A stretch of DNA of 64,000 bases. It comes from Euclidia mi (Eukaryota; Arthropoda; Insecta; Lepidoptera; Erebidae). The notes beneath the pieces were generated by a model, which worked only from the letters and a program-made list of their open reading frames with translations, was not told where the DNA came from and made no database searches. The position numbers and the translations under genes were made by a program. Below are positions 55,039 to 64,000 of the stretch, in pieces. The number at the start of each line of letters is the position of its first letter. The stretch's first letter is position 1. The DNA lies in NCBI GenBank assembly GCA_944739405.2, contig OX123185.2:12248973-12312972 (forward strand). Direction: 5' to 3'.

Positions 55039-55470
55039 TGTTAACGCTGGGAGCGTTAGACCATTTGATCTGTCTTGTCCTAGAAGGACAGCTAGATGGG
55101 ATAACTATAAATTAAACCACATCTACTGTTGTACTGGTTTATTGTCTCTGTTGGAGACTTTGCACTTTGAGCCTCAGTTGAAGGCTTGCTCAAGACTGTG
55201 TCCTGGTTGAGCCCCTTTCGAAGACTAACAATATTACAATTTTCTTGGTCTTATATACCTTCATATAACAATCTATTTTCAAATGTATTCCATTTACAAT
55301 ATTTCGTACATACAAAAAAGTAAAACATATACATACTTTTTGGATTGACATTTCAAAAGTATTTGTTCTTTTTACAATGTTTGTGAACTGATATACTAAA
55401 AAGTATGTATATATTCTTGTTAAAAGAGTATTTACTCTTTTTACAATATTTGGTACTTTGGTCATAAACA
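55039..55470 (-). repeat. Second BEL 5' LTR
   Basis: TG...CA ends, 432 bp, same length as the other LTR. Confidence 0.93.
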
Positions 55471-55475
55471 ATTTG

Positions 55476-57221
55476 AAGTTGAAATGTATTTTCAATACCT
55501 AAATTTATTTAAATTGTATTATTATATTTATTTATTTAATATTATTTAAATTAGAACTAGTGTTATGTAAATTTATTTCGCTTACAAAGTGACTGAGAAC
55601 TCTGTTGAAAGCAAAACCGAACTATAAGTAGAACCTATATTTTAATGCCATATAAATATTAATTACAACTCAACCAAAGTTTGCTGGCACTTCGAAACTA
55701 CATATAGTTAATTATATTCATAGAAAATCTAAAGTATTCTCGCAGTTACACCCGCAGTTTTTTTTTATTTAACCATTTCTGCACGGGTCCCGAGGGAATA
55801 TGTTGAAATCCTTTCTTAGTGCACCTGTACGGTCTTCAGGAAAGATACATACCAAATTGAAGCATCTTGCCTCCAGTACTTTTGTCTGTAGTTTGTCTGT
55901 CTGTAATTTTATAAAAACAGACCGATAGCAGAAACTTTTAAATTGTCTTTCGGGATATTTACCACGTACATTTGTTTGAAGTAACCGATATTTCAGCACT
56001 GTTGCAAGCGCCATTTTTACGGATGTACGGTAGGTATAGGTAAATCCTAAAAGACAATTTGAAATAAGTTTTAATGACCATGAAAGTTTAAATACCTATA
56101 ATACTAATACGCATTCAAAAACATTATTAGAATATATTTTGTGCACCGACCTATACTAAAAAACACGGTCATGTCAGGCTGTTTTGGTGACCAGATTATT
56201 TAAAGTAATTATTATTGAATGACAAAATAATATGTAACCTGTATGTATTTGGTAGAAAAGTAAATATTAAGAATTTGTTATGAAAAATCTTTTTGTGTTG
56301 CAGAGTTTTAGTCCCGAGCAGAGTCATGAGGCGGACTCGGAACACCACTTTGTAGATCACACTTTTTTGATGAACAAGGTATCGAGTCCACAACATTACG
56401 TAGTGAAAACCGGCCAGCCGACCGTTTGAATCACTATGCCATCCATTCCTTCAGATATCAATTATCAATAAACCCAGTAAATTGCCTAGATACCATTTCA
56501 AGTAGAGCGCAAATCACTTTGCGAGTTTTCCTTACAACTCCATATTTTCTTCGCAAGGATCGGCAAACGCGATAAGAAGGATTGACGGTAACACTTCTAA
56601 TTCTATCGAAAAATGTTATCCGATATTTTCATCGTCCACAAGGTAAGGGATATCTGATCCCATCGATAAAGGAGAGAGCCACATAAAATTTTATATCTTG
56701 TATTTTTAGGCATTGTTATTGATTGTTATTATCATATCTGACCTACTAAATAGGGAACAGCTGTTAAATATTTTCTACTATGGCTGCTGCTAGTGATAAA
56801 ATAAGCATATTAATTCGTTTTTCCAAGCAGTTCAAGCAATCTGTTTATCAAAATAATGTTTTGCTAATTAGGTAATTGCTTTACAAAAGTCTTTTTAAAA
56901 TCAGCGGGCATGGTTTGATTGAGAGATTAACACCAGCCTTGTATAATTACAATATCTGTTAGATCAACTACAATAATTGCTTAAACACACGCAATTAAAG
57001 TATAAACACAATCTTTTCATAGAACAAACAAGGGTAAGACAGATTTTTTTTATTTTTAAACAGGCATCGACTAATTTTACTTGAAATTGTAAACAGCCCC
57101 CATGCGCTGTCAATTTGAGTGATCAAGCTGAAACATTTCTGGCGCTCGTAATGAAAATTAAATTTTATACAGCCTCAAAATGGCCGCTCATTTCCGAAAC
57201 AGTATCAGTCGTCAATTGCCC
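55476..57221. other. AT-rich flank with decayed repeats
   Basis: 55740-55930 ('ttcttagtgcacctgtacgg', 'tgtctgtagtttgtctgtct') matches 24215-24350. About 55985-56012 is the reverse of the 'catggcgcttgcaacagt' block at 25.4 and 27.0 kb. 56300-56455 resembles the 6.6-kb repeat. No gene is seen. Confidence 0.55.
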
Positions 57222-57229
57222 GAACAAAG

Positions 57230-58457
57230 GAATTATTCCCAGTAGTCCCCTCTAGACCTGTCCACCGGGGTGATAGCTGGGAATTGTTTTCCCAGTTGTC
57301 ACCGGGGTGACAATTTGTGCCGTCTGTTCCCTTTGAAAGTTGACTAGAGGGGACAAATGGGAAGTCTTTTTCTCAGTTGTCACCCCCGGTGACAATTGCT
57401 ACGATTCCTTCCCAGAAAAAAATATAATTACCATAAATTTCAGCTTTTTATTTGTTATGCTACATAGAATCAAATAAAAAAATAATGTCAACACGCTTAA
57501 AACATTAGAAAAGTATTAACTATTAAGTTAGTAAATAAAAATGTCAAAAAAGTGATATAGTATCAAATAAAAATAACAATACATTATGTTTCCTTTAATA
57601 GGTACAATCACAGATTATTAACTTTAATTAATAGGTACCTACTAATTGTATAATCACAGATAATCACTTAGGGTAAACTTACACGTGCTTATTAGTCGCA
57701 TGCTTATTTAAAATCTTGCTCATTGATTTTGTGCCTTGCGCCGCAGATGTCATGACAATCGAAGGTCCGTCGATCTCATTTGGACTTGTTTGTATTATCG
57801 CAAAAGTCGATTCACTCGAACTGAAACATTCACTATTCCCAGACATTATTAATTTGTTGTATTTAACAACAGTGAGTAGCACAACGGGTGGAACTAACGA
57901 AGTTTATGGTAGGAAATGTATCGTCACTCGTCAGTTTAAAATATAATATGTATCTACCGATATTTTGAAAAAAATATTCTAACATCAGTGTTGCCGTACA
58001 AAATTAATTGCGCAATATATAAAAATTATATAAAATAAAAAAAAAAACGATTGGTGTTAATATAAATTAATAATCTGTGATTGTACCTATTAAAGGAAAA
58101 GTAATGTTGATATTTTTTTATTTGATTCTATATAACTTTTTTATTTACTTACTTAATAGTTAATATTTTTCTAATGTTGTAAGCGTGTTAACATTGTCTT
58201 ATTTTTTTTTATTTGATTCTATGTAGCATAACAAATAAAAAGCTGGAATCTATGGTAATTACATTTTTTCTGGGAAGGAATCGTAGCAATTGTCACCCCC
58301 CCGGTGACAACTAAGAAAAAGACTTCCCATTTGTCCCCTCTAGTCAGCTTTCAAAGGGAACAGTCGCCACAAATTGTCACCCCGGTGACAACTGGGAAGA
58401 CAATTCCCAGCTGTCACTCCGGGGGACAGGGCTAGAGGGGACTACTGGGAATAATTC
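57230..58457. mobile_element. DNA element with about 400-bp terminal inverted repeats, 8-bp duplication
   Basis: GAACAAAG occurs at 57222-57229 and 58458-58465. The ends are exact inverted repeats (GAATTATTCCCAGTAG...), and similarity continues with small differences to about 57630 and back from about 58060. Each arm contains palindromes of the form TTGTCACC-n-GGTGACAA (57296-57313, 57377-57395; 58290-58310, 58374-58391) plus a degenerate third. An 8-bp duplication fits hAT-, P- or Merlin-type elements, but the terminal bases match none I know. The 430-bp centre has no complete transposase. Confidence 0.9.
57679..57882 (-). pseudogene. Short frame in centre of the long-TIR element
   Basis: A 67-codon minus-strand frame contains MSGNSECFSSSESTFAIIQT, Ser/Thr-rich and then basic (KHATNKHV). 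An overlapping plus-strand frame of 76 codons also exists. It could be the first-exon remnant of a lost transposase. No domain is recognisable, so this is only a candidate. Confidence 0.3.
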
Positions 58458-58465
58458 GAACAAAG

Positions 58466-60161
58466 TTTCACAATTACCGCAATCCACAATAAATGGGAAC
58501 ATCGACAAAAAAGGCTGCGTCGCTATTAAATTCACAGCCATAACATGAAACGTCCATTATCGCTTAAGGTAGTTATATTATATGCACATTCTAACACTCT
58601 AATGGTTAAATAATTTTATTTTTAACTCGCAAATGCTTGATAAAAGGCCATTTTGCTGGGCTTTATAAACGCAGAAACGTTCACTTTGAAGCTGTAGGTA
58701 TTCATGATTCGTATAAAAGAAGTCGACGGACTTCTTTTATACGAATCGTATCGAATCGAATCGATCGATTCGTATAAAAGAAGTCTATCGACAGATTTTA
58801 TATCTAACAGTAGGGAAGATCTGTCATTTTGTATAGCTCCAAAAAGGTGCTGTTTCTTGATAATATAATAACTGTCTATTCCTGTTACCTGACTTTAAAA
58901 AAATAGATTTTCAATTCAGTCCATAAAAGTCTGTCAATATATAAAATTATTGAAATACAAAATTCGCACGCACGTTGGCGTTCGTTGATTTTTATCTGAC
59001 TAGGTAAATTGTTTATTCACGTTATAATGCAGAAGCCACTTGCATTTTTATTTAAGCATCAAAATTGTTATTTGTTACGTTTGTTTGATCTTTAAGTTGA
59101 TACTTCTTGTTATTGGTTTAGTGAAGTCGATTGAACTTTACCTAACTGTACATCATTGATAAAATAATAACAATAGGGGTTGATGATAGTGACGTTACGA
59201 AACCATTTTGATCGGCCCAGATTGCTTTCCAGATATGGACATAATTTAATGAGGACAATCGGAGCATTTGGGGATTTATCATTTTTGTACAATTTGTTCG
59301 GCAGATTAATGCAGAGGGAATAGAGGGAAACCATGGTGACTGATGTGAAGCTGCTTGCATTGCACACAGCAGTCTTAGCATTTCGTGGTGGCAAAATTGC
59401 TAACGCTTTGTACCACAGCGGTCGACGCGGCGGCGCGATTAAATGTCGCTGTGATCCAGTTGCAACTCTGGGCAATAATTTGGATCAGTATTCTGGAATA
59501 CCTTGAAATGCATCAGACTTGCAAAAATGCATTAGACATTGAGTTTTAAACAAGTAAATTATTGAAGGCTTGCTTACTCTAGTCGTCGATGCATTTACCA
59601 GCGGAGTAAAACGCTACATCGCCGTCCAAGCTAATTAAATATGACGCAAGCAACGAACTTCGCAAACATTGGTTGTTTGAGCTCTTTGATGAGTCGATTG
59701 TCAGGAGAGGGGCACCAATCAGACAACACTTGACTCAGCACTCTCTGATTAATGCGCCACAGGAGCGGCCACCTGACCAAGCACAGTTTACTAAGCCACG
59801 ATAATTATCTCAGCTCTGATTGCGATAGAAAGCCGTAAGCTATAGATTTTGATGACACCATAGATTAGTGCTAAGAAGGAAGATCGCCTTGTTATAATAA
59901 TTATGGTAGGTATATTTCGGCGTCGTGGCACCATCATCAGGACACCTCCAGAGGATCCACAAATGAAACCACACAAATTTACTGAAAACTGCATCATATT
60001 CTTGAATTCTTCATTCACGATACCAAAGTCCGATGAAAAGTGTCATGGCCGCCCGCCGTCGCATCGGCTTACTCGGTATCAAAACATTATACATTTAATC
60101 GCAAGATTTATATTATCGTATGTACCTATGAACTTTCAATTAATCTTTATAATTAAGAAAC
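58466..60161. other. No gene recognised; one hairpin cluster
   Basis: 58706-58785 holds the hairpin below. Frames of 75-121 codons at 59110-60018 on the minus strand show no known family. Confidence 0.5.
58706..58785. repeat. Hairpin plus third direct copy
   Basis: 'gattcgtataaaagaagtc' at 58706-58724 is followed after GACG by its exact complement (58729-58747). After 'gtatcgaatcgaatcgatc' comes a third direct copy (58767-58785). Confidence 0.93.
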
Positions 60162-60173
60162 AATATAGAATTC

Positions 60174-60433
60174 TCTGCCTCGTTGGTCTTGCGGCATAAA
60201 TGTGCGCGTGGGATCGGGAGGTCCCGGGTTCGATTCCTGGGTCGGGCAGTGTTATTGGGTTTTTCTGTCACGAAATTCTCAGTAGCAGCACGGAGTCTGG
60301 AAATGTGCCCGGTACGGCAATAGGCTCGCCCCTTATTACGTGGGACTAAAGTATATCTGGCGAAAAGTGGGTGTAGAAATACACCTCTGCCTACCCCTTC
60401 GGGGATAAAAGGCGTGACGTTATGTATGTGTGT
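60174..60433 (+). mobile_element. Full-length SINE with 12-bp duplication
   Basis: AATATAGAATTC at 60162-60173 recurs at 60434-60445. The tRNA-like head has 'ttggtcttgcggcataaatg' and 'cccgggttcgattcctgggt'. The body has 'tgcccggtacggcaataggc' and the tail 'ctctgcctaccccttcgggg', 'ataaaaggcgtgacgttatg', 'tatgtgtg'. It is the best-preserved member of the family in this window and gives its limits. Transcription would be by RNA polymerase III from the internal boxes. Confidence 0.92.
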
Positions 60434-60445
60434 AATATAGAATTC

Positions 60446-61149
60446 CAGTTACTTTAGCTAAAGCATCGAAATACGTCTTGATAAATTTAATTAGTTATAA
60501 TATTAATTACCAAAATGTGTTGGCGGGCGACTAAGCTAACCAAACTATTTAAAGACAATATAAACCAATACAGCGTCAAGAAATATATGTAAATACAGAA
60601 ATGTAACACAATTTATATAATATTAATTACAAGCAAATGCAATTCATATTTTAATGGTTATTTAGTTAAAATTACATTATTAAGTTCCGGGTTAGTTATC
60701 ATTTAGCCATCTAGATCGCTCTGCTCTACGTTTATGCTTTAACAAACCATCTCAGTGCGCCCATACGGCCATACTGACAACAAGCGCGCTCTCTGCGCTT
60801 GTAAAATTACAAATTATAAAGTTTTTATGACTCTACATTCAGGTGGGCAATTGATAAACTACTGGTGTGCGTCTTTAAGATGTGTAGTTATAATCTTAAC
60901 CAGTCATATGCTAGAGCAAGCACCAAGTTACTATCACAATAACAACCTCATACAATGACAATACAAAAATAAATTACAGGTTAGTACAAAAGTATAGAAT
61001 AAACGAAAAAGTAAACAGTTTAGACATCAACACACAGTTATTATCAGTGAACTGTTATCAGCAGACAGTTACTGGCAGTTACCAATGTGGTATCAGTAAA
61101 CAATACAAAATCAGCAATATTTCTCTAGATTTAAACAGTAAACTATGTA
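60446..61149. other. AT-rich sequence, no gene recognised
   Basis: From about 60960 on, A/C-rich 'acagtta'-type strings begin that continue into the minisatellites downstream. Confidence 0.5.
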
Positions 61150-61427
61150 ACTATGACGACCGGTTGGCGCCGCGGGAGTGTAAGCGACTGCTACGCCGAA
61201 GGTCGCGGGTTCGATTCCCGCACAAGTCAAACATTTGTGTGCATGAACATGGATGTTTGTCTTGGTCTGGGTGTTTCTATGTATAATATGTATGTATTTA
61301 CAAAAAAAAAAAGTATATATGTATGTTTATCCATTATCTAGTATCCATAGTACAAGCTTCTGCTTAGTTTGGGACTAGATGGTGTTGTGTGAATGTGGTA
61401 GAATATTATTATTATTATTATTATTAA
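61150..61427 (+). mobile_element. SINE with (ATT)n tail
   Basis: A tRNA-like head ('ggcgccgcgggagtgtaagc', 'cgcgggttcgattcccgcac') is followed by a body with 'cttggtctgggtgtttctat' and 'tagtttgggactagatggtg'. The end is (ATT)n at about 61405-61426. Tail and body differ from the RTE-tailed SINEs, so it probably uses a different partner retroelement (CR1-like, judging by the ATT tail). Confidence 0.8.
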
Positions 61428-61734
61428 ACTTCCAAGTTAATATAGTGATCACAATCAACAAGTAAAGTATTGCAGCTGTAACAAAGTAATTTATAAACAA
61501 AATGTAAACAATTTTATCATCAGCAGACAGTACAATATTATCAAACAGTTATCTCAGTTGCAATTACATGTTAACACACACATAATAACGAAAGTTAAAA
61601 ATTATAGCTTGCATAAAATTAACAAACAGAGATGGTAACAACTGAACCACAAGGGACAATTCAATTCTCAAACAGATTCTCACATTAATAAACATACTAT
61701 TCAAACAAATAGTTTACAACATTAATAACAGGCA

Positions 61735-62105
61735 ATCGCTCATCTCGAGTCTAGCCTTCTAAACTACAGTCATCATCCACCTCGGATCTAGCCTTACAAA
61801 CTACAGGCATCACCCATCCCAGGTTCAGCCACCCAAACATCAGGCATCACCCATGGCTAAGCCAACTCGTGGTATCACCGACATAAGGATCTAGCGCACA
61901 CAGGCACCACCCACATAGGGATCTAGCCCACAAACCGCATCACCCATTACGGGATCTAGCCAACACACGGCATCACCCATCACGGGATCTAGCCAACACA
62001 CGGCATCACCCATCACGGGATCTAGCCAACATACGGCATCACAAATCCCGGGTCTAGCCATTCAAACAACAGGCATCACCCATTCTGGGATATAGCCCTC
62101 AACAA
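61735..62105. repeat. 33-36-bp minisatellite
   Basis: About ten units of the type 'ggcatcacccatcacgggat' + 'ctagccaacacac'. The middle three (about 61930-62030) are nearly identical and the outer ones diverged. Confidence 0.9.
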
Positions 62106-62189
62106 AATGACAATATCACAATTAAAAGAGCACAGAAAAATAACACAAATACAATAACAGTGTCATAAAATAAGTTTCAAAAACACAGT

Positions 62190-62445
62190 AACGGAGAACA
62201 CCGTTCTATAAAACATTTATATAAAAAAACATTTATATTAAACACATTTATTTAAAACACATTTATAGAATCCACTCTTATAGAAAACACGGTTATATAG
62301 AGCACAGTTATATAAAACTCAGTAGCTTATATAAAACATAGTCATATGAAACACAGTTACAATAAAACTTAGTTACATAAAACACAGTTACATAAAAATA
62401 CTTTTTCTTTTTAAAAAAAGAACACAGTTACAGAAAATACAGTTT
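62190..62445. repeat. Degenerate 16-20-bp tandem repeat
   Basis: Units around 'aacacagttatataaa', with strong A over T bias on the plus strand, are interrupted by 'ctttttctttttaaaaaaag' near 62402. Confidence 0.8.
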
Positions 62446-64000
62446 AGTCATTATACGCCCATACGGTCGACAGCTCATACAGTTGTTGATGTTGATCAGC
62501 AACAAAGGTTAGCAAACAATGCTGGAGTCTAGCTTAGTACAGCGCTCATACGCACAGACGAAACCACCGACCTCAAAGGGGTGGACCACCGTCATCCATA
62601 CATATTAATCAGTAAAGGACCGCTCGTCCATCCTGTCTTCATGCTAAGTCCAGGTCATCTGCCAGGATGTCATCTACAACCTGTAACACTCAAAAGGCAG
62701 GTGGTGGGCAACATTTCCCACCCAAGTATTAGTTCCATGAACCTTTGTAACTGTAGATGAAATAAAATTCTACTCTTGCAAAGTGGTGCGGCCTATTAGG
62801 CTATATCTTTATATCAGGCATGTTCAACATGTGCGTTGGTCTGTAAGTTAGCTTTGCTACAACAGTGTTGGAGCCCATATTTTACACCTAAGGTAAAATA
62901 CTAAAGACACTGAATTTTCTCAGGTTCAGTCTGACAGTGCCATTTTAGATAATCAAATATTAAAGTTATCAGGATACCCATTTGTAGTTTTGATAAAACA
63001 GTTAAAACTTAATATATTCAAAATAAGTTTTATTCACATCAAACAGGAAAACAATATGGCAATAACAAGGAGAGGCCTATGTTCATCTGTGAACAGTCAG
63101 ACTGTGGATGATGATCATAAATATGAAATGATTTCAAACCATGTTGTAGATTCAAGGATTTCAAAAATACCAGTGCCATAATTATTACTTATGTAAGAAC
63201 AAGTTGAATCCATTATTGAATATTTTTAAGTATAGTGCAAGCTGTGAAATTCTCTAACTGTTTGCCCATTGAGCCATAAAAGAGAAATTTACAAGATATC
63301 GGTATTTCAAAGCAAGATTAGTGCTTTCTTATTTCTAAAAATGATTCCGCTCAGTAAAAGAATTTACTACAATCAATCATAATATCAAAGTTAATAAAGT
63401 CATTTAGATATTGGTATTTTATAATGAATTCAACATTTTATTTATATAAATAGACCTTTCTTTTCTGAAATAAATGGTTTTATATGATTTCTCTACACAT
63501 TAACTCTTTCATTAGGTAATTCAACTTTAATTTTGTTTTTATTTTATTATTTATTAATGTAAATATGGTGGTGAGTTTATATCTATTTGACATTATATTT
63601 AAGGAGATTTTTCTAAATAATGTCAATATTTATTTTAAACTGTTAACATGTGATGTTAATGTAATTCTTATTCATTCATACACAATTAATAATTGTTTAT
63701 CTGAATAAATAAACTCAAACTGACTCTAATCATAACTGACTTGGAAATAAAGCATGAGTAGTCCAAACAATTACTTTTATTTGCTAAAAATAGATACTGC
63801 TAAATGGGAAAAGAGACATGGATTTTCACATCATATTCTTTAAACCCACTTATCATTATCGTAATAATCATATTCCTAACTGTCTTGTATCCCACAAAAG
63901 CTAAGCAATAAGGTTGGCACTAAATTTTATTGGTTTATCACTGATTGTCATCTTGAATATAGATGCCACTAACTTTACAAATGAACTCACAAATAAAATA
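62446..64000. other. AT-rich sequence, no gene recognised
   Basis: 62560-62760 is less AT-rich and could not be classified. A 63-codon frame at 62990-63181 has no known family. Confidence 0.5.

Larger units (their letters stand above)
50892..55470 (-). mobile_element. Second BEL/Pao element, gag-protease only
   Basis: 432-bp LTRs (50892-51323 and 55039-55470) are flanked by ATTTG at 50887-50891 and 55471-55475. I count about six differences between the LTRs. The interior has an open gag-protease frame but only scraps of RNase H and integrase, so most of pol was deleted. It is unrelated in LTR sequence to the 31.9-44.7 kb BEL element. Confidence 0.93.

Noticed and set aside
54764..55210. 148-codon plus-strand frame
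   Set aside because: Crosses the boundary between BEL leader and LTR, and its end recurs in the other LTR; no independent gene.
60178..60250. Possible tRNA gene
   Set aside because: The tRNA-like head is joined to a SINE body and tail with a 12-bp target duplication; the acceptor stem does not close properly.
61155..61230. Possible tRNA gene
   Set aside because: Also a SINE head, followed by a SINE body and (ATT)n tail.
61735..62105. CRISPR-like regular array
   Set aside because: Units are contiguous without unique spacers, and the genome is eukaryotic; it is a minisatellite.

Overview
The window looks like AT-rich intergenic or intronic DNA from a lepidopteran insect. The evidence is its repeat content: Lep1-type Helitron ends, tRNA-headed SINEs whose 3' tails match an RTE retrotransposon, the 'cccactgctggg...ccaccacgctgg' SINE family, and BEL/Pao, copia and R1-clade elements. 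I found no convincing host protein-coding gene, rRNA or functional tRNA. Every long reading frame I can identify belongs to a transposable element (TE). Species, and family identity beyond clade level, cannot be decided from the sequence alone.

Region by region: 0.6-3.1 kb has Lep1-like Helitron ends around a 111-bp minisatellite, two abutting perfect hairpins and a broken non-LTR reverse transcriptase (RT). 5.9-10.2 kb is a SINE field, including one SINE nested in another, and ends in the 3' part of an RTE element. 10.3-11.8 kb is a long inverted repeat whose arms carry SINEs. 12.0-13.2 kb is a Helitron PIF1-helicase remnant with simple repeats. 14-31 kb holds scattered SINEs, MITEs (one Harbinger-like with a TAA duplication), a gutted DDE transposase, a foldback element with an 18-bp minisatellite, several hairpins and two non-LTR 3' ends.

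The centrepiece is 31,885-44,740, a BEL/Pao retrotransposon on the minus strand with TG...CA ends and a GGTAC target duplication. Its 3' LTR was split by a nearly complete R1-clade non-LTR element. Its 5' LTR was split by a foldback element, which was itself hit by a poly(A)-tailed non-LTR retroelement with a 13-bp target duplication. The BEL polyprotein is one frame with four stops and lacks the RT catalytic block. A second copy of the foldback family follows at 46.0-46.6 kb.

47,141-50,815 is a copia element (189-bp LTRs differing at one base, CCTAA duplication, copia-type PBS in initiator tRNA-Met) that lacks gag and protease and has a broken pol. 50,892-55,470 is a second BEL element (432-bp LTRs, ATTTG duplication, tRNA-Tyr PBS) that keeps an open gag-protease frame but has lost almost all of pol. 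57,230-58,457 is a DNA element with about 400-bp terminal inverted repeats and an 8-bp duplication. 60-62.5 kb has two young-looking SINEs and two minisatellites. The remaining sequence is AT-rich with no identifiable gene.

How the parts relate: most copies here cannot move by themselves. The SINEs carry RTE-like tails, the copia and second BEL copies look like deletion derivatives that need proteins from elsewhere, and the foldback and MITE copies carry only ends.
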